64,000 bases of DNA, from positions 2,877,648-2,941,647 of the forward strand of contig NZ_CP029822.1 in assembly GCF_003991975.1 (NCBI RefSeq), given 5' to 3'. The notes below the pieces were generated by a model. That model had not been told where the DNA came from and did no database searches. It saw only the letters and a program-made list of their open reading frames with translations. The first letter of the stretch is position 1, and every line of letters starts with the position of its first letter. The position numbers were made by a program, and so were the translations under genes. Shown in pieces: positions 56,847 through 64,000 of this stretch. This DNA is from Entomomonas moraniae. GTDB taxonomy: Bacteria > Pseudomonadota > Gammaproteobacteria > Pseudomonadales > Pseudomonadaceae.

Positions 56847-58565
56847 TTATAATTCCTTGGATCCTGTTAAACGTTTTATTGTGTCTAATATGGTGGTATG
56901 TTGAGGGTTTTCTTCTAGAGCTTTTGACCATATAGCTTTGGCTTGCTCCTTATCATTTAGCTTCCAAAGTACTTCACCTAAGTGCGCAGCTATATCTGGG
57001 TCGGGATAATTGTCATACGCTTGCTGTAAATACTCTTGAGCTTCTGTGAGCTTTCCTAGTTTATAGTATACCCATCCCATGCTATCTAATGTGGCAGGAT
57101 TGGTAGGATTTAATGAGTAGGCTTGTTTTATAAGTTGTAATGCTTCTCTATAGCGTGTTGTTTTTTCGGTTAGTATATAGCCGAGTGCATTGATTGCGCT
57201 GTCGTTATTAGGCTCTAGCCTTATAATATAGCGCAAATCTTTTTCTGCTTGAGCAATATTGTTACTTTTTTCTGCCAATAAGGCGCGGCTATAATATAAG
57301 CTGGTATTTTTAGGATCAGCTTTTATTGCTTGATTAATAAGTTGCCAAGCTGTTGATAATTTATTTTGGTTTTGTAGTGCTTCTACTTCAAATAAGTAAA
57401 GCGGCGTGCTAAAAGCAGGTTGATCTTTACGTGCTTTTGCTAAGTATTGTTGGGCTTCTTTAGTTTTATTCTGTTCAAAAAGAATTTTAGCCGCATTAGC
57501 GGTGGCATTAAGGAAATTTTCTTCATCATTAACTTGTTGATAATAACTCAGTGCTTTTTCCTTTTCGCCTTTATTGTCATAGGCCGAAGCTAAATAGAAA
57601 TAAACAACACTAGGGTTGACGCCGTGTTCAAGCATGATGTTTAGATAGTTGATTGCTTCATCCCACTGTTGCGTTTCTAAGCAAACAAGCACTAAGGCGA
57701 ATCTTATATCTTCATCGGTTGGGTATTGTTGAGTAAGCAATAAAAATTGTTGTTTTGCTTCTACTAACTTGCCGTCACTAATCAGGCGATGTGCAAGGTT
57801 TAGGCGTAGTTGTTTATTTTGTGATGTGTTCTTGATTTCTTTATTGAGTAAGGCGATGGATTCTTCCGTTTTTCCTGTCCTTTGTAGCAAATAAGTTTTA
57901 AGTAAAATAACTTCACTTTGTTGTTGTATGTTTGTTGGCAGTGTATTTAATGTAATTAATGCTTTTTGAGGCTCTTTGTTACTAGAAAGAAGAGCTGCCT
58001 TTGTATAGGTGAGACGATTATTGTTAGGGTATTTTATCGACAGTTGGTCTATATAATTGATTAGCTGGGGGTAAGACTCAGCAGGTAATACATTATTATC
58101 AAGTAGTAAGAAATCAAGTGTATGAGTTTGTGTAAACACTTTTTCTAAATAGGGCGCGATATCGTCCGTCATATTATTTCGTGACAATTCAAATAGAGCT
58201 GCTCTATTTGCTTGTTCACTATTAGGCGCTGTTTTTGCCCACAACATAGCCATGTCCAACTGTTCTGCATGATTTTCTAGAAAAGAAGCAATCTCATAAG
58301 CGCGTTTCGCTACGTTTGGATCATTCGTTTTCTTTGCTTGTTCGACATAAATAGAGAGTGTTTTTTCAAAATCACCTCGGCGATCTGCAAACTCTGCAAT
58401 AAGGAGTGCCGATAGCGTATCTTTTGTGAATGGCCTGGTTTTTTCTTCTTGTGCAGGTTGTAAGGCGCTAGAAGCAGGCTTGTCGATTGGCTGCTTATTT
58501 GTTAAAAGATTGCATCCCCCCACAAAAAAAGCTAAGGCGCAAGGTAAAAAAGAAAGTCGTTTCAT
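56847..58565 (-). CDS. Tetratricopeptide-repeat lipoprotein
   Basis: 572 residues with a lipobox FVGGC near residue 18. At least eight to nine TPR helices are visible (for example WDEAINYLNIMLEHGVNPSVVYFYLASAYDNKGEKEKALSYYQQ, and near the end LDSMGWVYYKLGKLTEAQEYLQQAYDNYP). It resembles the Pseudomonas PA4667-type TPR protein that precedes lolB. Outer-membrane lipoprotein, probably scaffolding; exact role unknown. It is the first gene of TPR-lolB-ispE. Confidence 0.85.
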   Translation of the reverse strand: MKRLSFLPCALAFFVGGCNLLTNKQPIDKPASSALQPAQEEKTRPFTKDTLSALLIAEFADRRGDFEKTLSIYVEQAKKTNDPNVAKRAYEIASFLENHAEQLDMAMLWAKTAPNSEQANRAALFELSRNNMTDDIAPYLEKVFTQTHTLDFLLLDNNVLPAESYPQLINYIDQLSIKYPNNNRLTYTKAALLSSNKEPQKALITLNTLPTNIQQQSEVILLKTYLLQRTGKTEESIALLNKEIKNTSQNKQLRLNLAHRLISDGKLVEAKQQFLLLTQQYPTDEDIRFALVLVCLETQQWDEAINYLNIMLEHGVNPSVVYFYLASAYDNKGEKEKALSYYQQVNDEENFLNATANAAKILFEQNKTKEAQQYLAKARKDQPAFSTPLYLFEVEALQNQNKLSTAWQLINQAIKADPKNTSLYYSRALLAEKSNNIAQAEKDLRYIIRLEPNNDSAINALGYILTEKTTRYREALQLIKQAYSLNPTNPATLDSMGWVYYKLGKLTEAQEYLQQAYDNYPDPDIAAHLGEVLWKLNDKEQAKAIWSKALEENPQHTTILDTIKRLTGSKEL

Positions 58566-58887
58566 AGCAAAAAATAATATTACTTTAGAGAATAAGGTTA
58601 TTTCAGAAATGAGTTTACAGTTAAGATTCTTAATCCGTGTAAAATAATCTGATTAGTGGATTAGTATACTTGTTTTTATGTGTTAACGAAAATGATTACT
58701 AGAGTCGTTATTTATTTTAATGATACAATAATCGGCTTATTTAATCTTCTATTTAATCTGTGAGTTCATTATGCGTATTGGTCTATATTAGCTAGGGTGG
58801 CTGATGAATATATAACGTCTCCTAATGGTGTTTGTATTAAAACCATGGGGATACAAGATAACCTGAAAATTATTGGCTGATAGAATA
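58566..58887. other. Intergenic region upstream of prfA
   Basis: 322 bases between divergent TPR gene and prfA. Pseudomonads have hemA here. I find no hemA frame or obvious remnant, only short interrupted reading frames (an ATG at 58771 gives six codons). Promoters of both genes should lie here; none is obvious. Confidence 0.5.
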
Positions 58888-59970
58888 ATGAAACCTTCTT
58901 TATTAAGTAAATTAGAAATCCTGCAAGATCGCTACGAAGAAATAACCGCCTTATTAGGTGATGCTGAAGTTATTAGTGATCAAAATAAATTTCGTGAATA
59001 TTCTAAAGAATACGCTGAAATTGATCCTGTTATAAAAACATTTAGAGAGCTTACTAAAGCACAATCAGATTTGACTGGTGCTAAAGAGTTATTAAAAGAT
59101 GCTGATCCTGACCTAAAGGAAATGGCCGAAGAAGAAATTGCAGATCTACAAAACTCAATAGAGTCTTTAGAAAATGATCTGCAAAAAATGTTATTACCCA
59201 AAGATCCTAATGATGCACGTAATGTGTATTTAGAAATTAGAGCGGGAACGGGGGGGGATGAAGCTGCTATTTTTGCGGGTGATTTGTTTAGAATGTATTC
59301 ACGTTATGCGGAGAAACGAGGTTGGCGCGTAGAAATATTGTCTGCTAATGAAGGTGAACATGGCGGTTATAAAGAAGTCATTTCAAGAATTGAAGGTGAT
59401 CATGTTTATAGCTTTCTAAAGTTTGAGTCAGGTGCTCACCGAGTACAGCGTGTTCCAGAGACTGAGTCACAAGGGCGCGTTCATACGTCGGCCTGTACCG
59501 TTGCGGTACTTCCTGAACCAGACGAGCAACAAGAAATAGAAATTAATCCTGCAGATTTGCGTATTGATACATACCGTGCATCAGGGGCGGGTGGTCAGCA
59601 TATTAATAAGACAGACTCAGCTGTACGTATTACACACATTCCTTCAGGAATTGTAGTAAGTTGTCAGGAAGAGCGTTCTCAACATAAGAATAAAGCCAAA
59701 GCAATGTCGTGGCTTTTTGCGAAATTAAATGATCAACAACAAAATGCTGCTCAAAAAGAAATTGCGGATACACGTAAATCTTTAGTAGGATCGGGCGATC
59801 GTTCTGAACGCATTCGGACTTATAACTTCCCTCAAGGGCGTTTAACCGATCATCGAATTAATTTAACCCTGTATTCTTTAGACGATATTATTGCAGGTGG
59901 AATTGAGTCCGTAATTGAACCTTTACGTGCTGAATATCAAGCGGATCAATTGGCAGCATTAGGGGATTAA
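58888..59970 (+). CDS. prfA: Peptide chain release factor 1
   Basis: Recognises UAA and UAG and triggers peptide release. 360 residues from ATG 58888, the exact family length; an in-frame TTG at 58873 adds five non-conserved residues. Motifs: [19 protein letters not shown], codon-reading region [22 protein letters not shown] (PET variant of the PxT motif), and the catalytic [18 protein letters not shown] (GGQ). The usual neighbours hemA (upstream) and prmC (downstream) are missing here. Confidence 0.97.
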   Translation: MKPSLLSKLEILQDRYEEITALLGDAEVISDQNKFREYSKEYAEIDPVIKTFRELTKAQSDLTGAKELLKDADPDLKEMAEEEIADLQNSIESLENDLQKMLLPKDPNDARNVYLEIRAGTGGDEAAIFAGDLFRMYSRYAEKRGWRVEILSANEGEHGGYKEVISRIEGDHVYSFLKFESGAHRVQRVPETESQGRVHTSACTVAVLPEPDEQQEIEINPADLRIDTYRASGAGGQHINKTDSAVRITHIPSGIVVSCQEERSQHKNKAKAMSWLFAKLNDQQQNAAQKEIADTRKSLVGSGDRSERIRTYNFPQGRLTDHRINLTLYSLDDIIAGGIESVIEPLRAEYQADQLAALGD

Positions 59971-60148
59971 GGGCGCTCTCCTTCAAGAATGACTGGAGTC
60001 AGTTCTAACGTTTAGAAAAATATTTTAACAATGCTATTTACCCTATCTTTATGAAATCGGTCATACTATAGGCAAGAAATATTGTTTTAATTGAATGTAT
60101 TATTAATAACAATGTAGATTGTTGTTACTTGACTACTAAGGAGTACAT

Positions 60149-60880
60149 ATGACAGCCAGTCAGTCACAAGAAGGCGAGAAAATTTTAATTATTGATGATG
60201 ATGCAAGACTTCGTCGACTTCTTGAACGTTTCCTCTCTGAAGAGGGATTTCGTGTTAAAGCTGTTGAAGATACAGAGCAAATGGATAGATTATTAAGTCG
60301 AGAGCTTTTTAATCTTATCGTGCTTGATTTGATGATGCCTGGTGAAGATGGTTTGACTGCATGCCAGCGCTTACGAAGCCAAGGCAATAAAATGCCGATA
60401 ATCATGTTAACTGCTAAAGGTGATGAAGCTAGCCGTATTCAAGGTTTAGAAAGTGGTGCTGATGATTATCTACCTAAACCTTTTAATCCTCGTGAGTTAT
60501 TAGCACGTATTAAAGCTGTGTTACGCCGTCAAACATCCCAAATTCCTGGTGCACCAGATACTGAAGATGCAGAAGTTACTTTTGGGGACTATACATTGTC
60601 GCTCGCTACCCGTGAGTTAAATCATGGTGATAAAGTGCATATGCTAACAACGGGTGAATTTGCGGTATTAAAAGCACTTGTTCAACATCCTAGAGAACCA
60701 TTAACTCGTGATAAATTAATGAGTTTAGCGCGTGGTAGAGAATGGGATGCTTTAGAGCGTTCAATCGATGTGCAAATCTCTCGTCTACGTCGTATGATAG
60801 AGGTTGACCCTGCTAAACCCCGTTACATTCAAACGGTTTGGGGTGTTGGCTATGTGTTTGTACCCGATGGTGATAAATAG
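60149..60880 (+). CDS. ompR: Two-component response regulator OmpR
   Basis: Response regulator of envelope/osmotic stress. 243 residues. Receiver domain with acidic pocket IIDDD (16-18), phospho-acceptor Asp near 60 in LDLMMPGEDG, Thr/Ser in MLTAKGDE, and Lys in LPKPFNPREL. The C-terminal winged helix shows FAVLKALVQHPREPLTRDKLM and RSIDVQISRLRRMIE. Next to envZ; in P. aeruginosa the pair is AmgRS. The target genes are not visible here. Confidence 0.96.
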   Translation: MTASQSQEGEKILIIDDDARLRRLLERFLSEEGFRVKAVEDTEQMDRLLSRELFNLIVLDLMMPGEDGLTACQRLRSQGNKMPIIMLTAKGDEASRIQGLESGADDYLPKPFNPRELLARIKAVLRRQTSQIPGAPDTEDAEVTFGDYTLSLATRELNHGDKVHMLTTGEFAVLKALVQHPREPLTRDKLMSLARGREWDALERSIDVQISRLRRMIEVDPAKPRYIQTVWGVGYVFVPDGDK

Positions 60881-60926
60881 TTTGTATTAGTACCTCCTTA
60901 ACAGAGGTACTTTAGGATTTATTACT

Positions 60927-62255
60927 ATGGCTAAGAACAATAGAATAAGATTTCATCTATTACCCAAGAGCTTCTTCGCGAGGATGCTCTGGCTTATTCT
61001 AGTCATTGTATTATTTTCTAAAGCACTGACCTTAGGTTATCTTGTATTAAATGAAGACGTGCTTGTTGACAGACAATATAGCCATGGTGCGGCGATGCTT
61101 ATCAGAGCGTATTGGTCTGTGGATGAAGAAAGCCGTGATGATATTGCGATTGCCGCTGGTATTTTATGGAAACCTGATGGAGAAGCTCCATTGGGAGAGT
61201 ATCATTGGCCGTATTCTGATATCTTTCAGCGCCAAATTCAGAGTGAGTTAGGTTCTGATGCAAATACACGCTTAATTATTGGTAAATATATTTCATCCTT
61301 ATGGGTGAGCGCTCCGAGTCTTGGTCCAGGGTGGTTAGAGATACCTATGTATCCTCATCCACTAAGAGGCCAACAGATTTGGCGTGTGTTAGCATGGTTT
61401 ATTGGTATTGTTTTTCTCTCCATGTTTACAGCGGGTATCTTTGTTTTACAGCTTAATCAACCATTAAAACGACTTGTTTTTGCAGCAAGGCAGCTTGGTA
61501 AAGGAAAAAGTATCCGTCTACCCACTAATAATACAATTAGTGAAATGACGGAAGTCTATAATGCTTTTAACCAGATGGCAGAAGACGTTGAAAAGGTTAA
61601 TAACGAACGTGATTTAATGTTAGCAGGTGTATCTCATGACTTGAGAACCCCCCTTACTCGACTGCGATTGTCTGTTGAATTAATGCATGGGGATGAAGAG
61701 TTTACAGAGGATATGGTTCGTGATATTGAAGACATGAATGAAATCCTTGATCAGTTTATTGCGTTTATTCGAGATGGTCGTGATGAAGATCTTGAAGACA
61801 TAGACCTAAATGATTTAGTAGAAGATGCGGTTGCGCCGTTTAATCAAGGCGAGCAAAAAGTACGTCTATTTTTAGAGGATGTTCCTGTTATTTCAGCTCG
61901 TCGTGTTTCATTAAAACGGTTATTGGTTAATTTAGTCAATAACGCATTAAATTATTCACACGACACCGTTGAAGTAACAACGTATTTAGCCAATAAGCAC
62001 AAATCACCTTATGTGGTTTTAAGTGTTCTGGATCGCGGCCCAGGAATTCCTGATGAAGAGTTGGCTAATGTTTTTAATCCATTTATGCGTGGTAATCAGG
62101 CGCGGAGTGGAAAAGGGTCCGGGCTTGGTTTAGCTATTGTTGAACGAATAGTTAAACAACATGGTGGGCATATAGAATTGCTTAATCGTATAGGCGGTGG
62201 TTTAGAGGCTAAGGTCAGTCTCCCTATCGGGCTAAAATTACCTAGTCCAGAGTAA
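60927..62255 (+). CDS. envZ: Sensor histidine kinase EnvZ
   Basis: Inner-membrane sensor kinase partner of OmpR. 442 residues, two transmembrane segments (about 15-40 and 155-175), a periplasmic region between, a HAMP linker, phospho-acceptor His in AGVSHDLRTPLTRLRLSVELM, N box LKRLLVNLVNNALNYS, G1 VLDRGPGIPDEELANVF, and G2 GSGLGLAIVERIVKQHGG. Starts at ATG 60927, 46 bases after ompR. Confidence 0.95.
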   Translation: MAKNNRIRFHLLPKSFFARMLWLILVIVLFSKALTLGYLVLNEDVLVDRQYSHGAAMLIRAYWSVDEESRDDIAIAAGILWKPDGEAPLGEYHWPYSDIFQRQIQSELGSDANTRLIIGKYISSLWVSAPSLGPGWLEIPMYPHPLRGQQIWRVLAWFIGIVFLSMFTAGIFVLQLNQPLKRLVFAARQLGKGKSIRLPTNNTISEMTEVYNAFNQMAEDVEKVNNERDLMLAGVSHDLRTPLTRLRLSVELMHGDEEFTEDMVRDIEDMNEILDQFIAFIRDGRDEDLEDIDLNDLVEDAVAPFNQGEQKVRLFLEDVPVISARRVSLKRLLVNLVNNALNYSHDTVEVTTYLANKHKSPYVVLSVLDRGPGIPDEELANVFNPFMRGNQARSGKGSGLGLAIVERIVKQHGGHIELLNRIGGGLEAKVSLPIGLKLPSPE

Positions 62256-62263
62256 CTCTGAAG

Positions 62264-63085
62264 TTAAGGTAATTTCTTGATAAGTTCAAAAATAGGTTTT
62301 TGCCAAGTATTACTATCACCTAGCGCGATGAAGTTAGGGTTTAAATAATCTTTTCTTGGTTCATAACTTAAAGTATCGCCGTTCTCATTAAATACATTAC
62401 CGCCAGCGCCTTCTAATATACCTTGTGCTGCTGCTGTATCCCACTGACAAGTAGGGGCAAATCTAGGGTAGCAATCTGCTTGACCTTCTGCAATTAAGCA
62501 GAATTTTAGAGAGCTTCCAGCATTTTTTAATGAGAAAGGAGCTAAGGCTGCCAACTGTTCCAAAAAAAGCTGTTGCTTTTGTGAACTATGGCGTTGGCTA
62601 GCAATAACTTGAAGAGCAGTTGTTTGAAAGTTACTGCAACGGATGGCTTGTTTAGTGCCCGCATCATCAATGCGCCAAGCTCCTAAACTTTTCCCACCAA
62701 CATAACATATTGCAGTGACTGGAATGAATACAACACCAAAATGAACATGCCCATCATTAATGAGGGCAATGTTGATTGTAAAGTCGCCGCTTCCAGCAAT
62801 AAATTCTTTAGTCCCATCAAGCGGATCGATTAGCCACCACTGCTTCCAGTTTTTTCGTGTGGTATAGTCAAATGAGCAGGCTTCTTCAGATAAAATAGGA
62901 ATATGTGGTGTTAGTTTGGTTAAGTGTTCGATAATAATATGATTGGCTGCTAAATCTGCCTTTGTGACCGGTGAGTCATCTAGTTTATGATTGACTTCAA
63001 TATCTTTTTGCCAAAACTTTAAGGTGGCCTTGCCAGCTTCTTTTGCAATAGCAACAATATCGGGTATTAATTCATCGGGCATCAA
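62264..63085 (-). CDS. cysQ: 3'(2'),5'-bisphosphate nucleotidase CysQ
   Basis: Converts adenosine 3',5'-bisphosphate (PAP), a by-product of sulfate assimilation, to AMP. 273 residues of the inositol monophosphatase fold: SPVTKADLAANHIIIEHL, metal site ILSEEACSFDY, LIDPLDGTKEFIAGSGDFTINIALI, and CQWDTAAAQGILEGAGG. Its start overlaps the end of nudE by fourteen bases. It is convergent with envZ with only 8 bases between stops. Confidence 0.95.
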   Translation of the reverse strand: MMPDELIPDIVAIAKEAGKATLKFWQKDIEVNHKLDDSPVTKADLAANHIIIEHLTKLTPHIPILSEEACSFDYTTRKNWKQWWLIDPLDGTKEFIAGSGDFTINIALINDGHVHFGVVFIPVTAICYVGGKSLGAWRIDDAGTKQAIRCSNFQTTALQVIASQRHSSQKQQLFLEQLAALAPFSLKNAGSSLKFCLIAEGQADCYPRFAPTCQWDTAAAQGILEGAGGNVFNENGDTLSYEPRKDYLNPNFIALGDSNTWQKPIFELIKKLP

Positions 63086-63638
63086 ATTTTTTACCTCGGC
63101 TTGCCAGTAGGTCTCTTACAATATAGAGTGCTGCAATTGCTCGACCTTCAGAAAAGTTTTTTTGTTGGCTTAATGCCAGTAAATTATTAATATTTGCAGT
63201 CGATACCTTAATGGGTTCTGGTTCATCACCCTCTAGTTTTTCTGGGTATAAATCCTGTGCTAAAACAACTTGTATTTCTTGTGTCATATAGCCGGGGGAA
63301 AGGCTTAACGCGGTGATGTGCTCTAACTTCTTTGCTCCATAACCTGTTTCCTCTTTTAGTTCGCGATTAGCCGCTTCTAATATGGTTTCATTAGGTTCAA
63401 TAAGTCCTTTAGGGATAGATAGCTGGTATTTATCAATACCTGCACAGTATTCTTCAATCATGATAAAGTTTTCTTTATCTAACATGGCCACAAGCATGAC
63501 GGCTCCATGCCCTCTATTGACTAAGCGTTCAAATGTGTATTCATTATTATTAGAGAAACGTAATTGTATTTCTTCTACTGTAAATAAGCGAGTTGATGCT
63601 ACAATTTGCTGACTCAATATTATCGGTTTTTTTCTCAT
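63072..63638 (-). CDS. nudE: ADP compounds hydrolase NudE
   Basis: Nudix hydrolase for ADP-ribose, NADH and diadenosine polyphosphates. 188 residues with a complete Nudix box GLIEPNETILEAANRELKEE (TGYG follows) around 90-113. N-terminal FERLVNRGHGAVMLVAM and YQLSIPKG match NudE rather than NudF. The nudE-cysQ pair, opposite a yrfG-like gene, is the common gammaproteobacterial order. Confidence 0.92.
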   Translation of the reverse strand: MRKKPIILSQQIVASTRLFTVEEIQLRFSNNNEYTFERLVNRGHGAVMLVAMLDKENFIMIEEYCAGIDKYQLSIPKGLIEPNETILEAANRELKEETGYGAKKLEHITALSLSPGYMTQEIQVVLAQDLYPEKLEGDEPEPIKVSTANINNLLALSQQKNFSEGRAIAALYIVRDLLASRGKKFDAR

Positions 63639-63702
63639 GATTTTCTCTTTATAAAAAATACCGTACTATCATAACTTGCTAAACCCCTTTTGTGAAAAAA
63701 TT

Positions 63703-64000
63703 ATGTTATTACCTTGGTCAGAAATCGAAACTGTTCTCTTAGACATGGATGGAACTTTACTGGATTTGCATTTTGATAATTATTTTTGGTTAGAGTACTT
63801 ACCCCACTGTTACTGTGAGGCTTATAAAGTATCTTATTCACAGGCTAAAGCGCTAATTGATCAAGAATGTAAGAAAGTACAGGGAACCTTGAATTGGTAT
63901 TGTCTTGATTATTGGACGAAATTACTAGGTTTGCCTATTATCGAACTGAAGCAAGACATTGCAAATCGAATACAGTGGAGAAAAAATACAGAACTCTTTT
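63703..64000 (+). CDS. yrfG: YrfG-like HAD nucleotidase (truncated by window edge)
   Basis: The first 99 codons of a HAD hydrolase: VLLDMDGTLLDLHFDNYFW contains motif I (DxDGT) with the YrfG-type continuation HFDNYFWLEYLPH. In E. coli YrfG acts on IMP/GMP and sits next to nudE, which matches here. ATG at 63703; no strong ribosome-binding site. The stop lies outside the window. Confidence 0.85.
   Translation, partial: MLLPWSEIETVLLDMDGTLLDLHFDNYFWLEYLPHCYCEAYKVSYSQAKALIDQECKKVQGTLNWYCLDYWTKLLGLPIIELKQDIANRIQWRKNTELF

Noticed and set aside
58771-58887. Possible hemA remnant before prfA
   Set aside because: Translations in all frames are interrupted within a few codons and show no glutamyl-tRNA reductase motif.

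Overview
The window is chromosomal DNA from an A+T-rich gammaproteobacterium. Gene content and neighbourhoods resemble Pseudomonadaceae: mltD-gloB-methyltransferase-rnhA-dnaQ, ftsY-ftsE-ftsX-rpoH, a pair of M16 peptidases next to rsmD, lolB-ispE, hslVU, and an RpoA C-terminus that reads like Pseudomonas. The low G+C and several broken synteny blocks suggest a derived, possibly host-associated lineage. An Entomomonas-like relative is a guess that the sequence alone cannot settle. I see no insertion sequence, prophage or CRISPR array.

Layout. 1-11 kb: truncated yejA-type peptide-binding protein, Tim44-like protein, CsdA/CsdE sulfur transfer pair, CSS-motif EAL phosphodiesterase, SUKH-like orphan, ubiX, nudF-yqiB plus an unknown overlapping gene, and a zinc-ribbon protein. 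10-13.6 kb: rplU-rpmA-obgE (minus) divergent from ispB (plus), with a decayed small gene between them. 13.8-27.7 kb: the S10-spc-alpha ribosomal protein clusters from rpsJ to rplQ with secY, rpmJ and rpoA, led by a strong sigma70 promoter. An intrinsic-terminator-like hairpin lies inside the spc block between rpsN and rpsH.

27.7-32.9 kb is the most interesting accessory region, an RNA-repair locus. The CARF/sigma54 activator gene rtcR is divergent from a GG-N10-GC sigma54 promoter. That promoter drives a long untranslated RNA containing a perfect 73-nt tRNA-like cloverleaf (anticodon UCG, no encoded CCA), then an unusual SPFH/slipin protein built of alternating repeats, then the RNA ligase rtcB. 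No rtcA, archease or Ro protein gene accompanies it. My reading, an inference, is a damage-induced tRNA repair unit in which the tRNA-like RNA is a co-expressed substrate, decoy or sensor ligand.

33-44.4 kb: mltD, gloB, a methyltransferase with an apparent ATT start, rnhA, dnaQ, a glycosyltransferase, a thioesterase, a small exported protein, hslVU behind a sigma32-type promoter, the 4.5S RNA gene, serine acetyltransferase and mgtE. 44.5-52.6 kb: two identical tRNA-Arg(ACG) genes, rpoH, ftsX-ftsE-ftsY (ftsY carries two in-frame hexanucleotide repeat arrays), two M16 peptidases and rsmD. 52.9-64 kb: a secreted HAD phosphatase, a bacterioferritin that has lost three ferroxidase ligands, bfd under a Fur-box promoter, ispE-lolB-TPR lipoprotein, prfA, ompR-envZ, cysQ-nudE, and the start of a yrfG-like HAD nucleotidase.

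Starts were chosen by ribosome-binding-site spacing and family N-termini. Those that differ from the longest open frame are explained in their entries.
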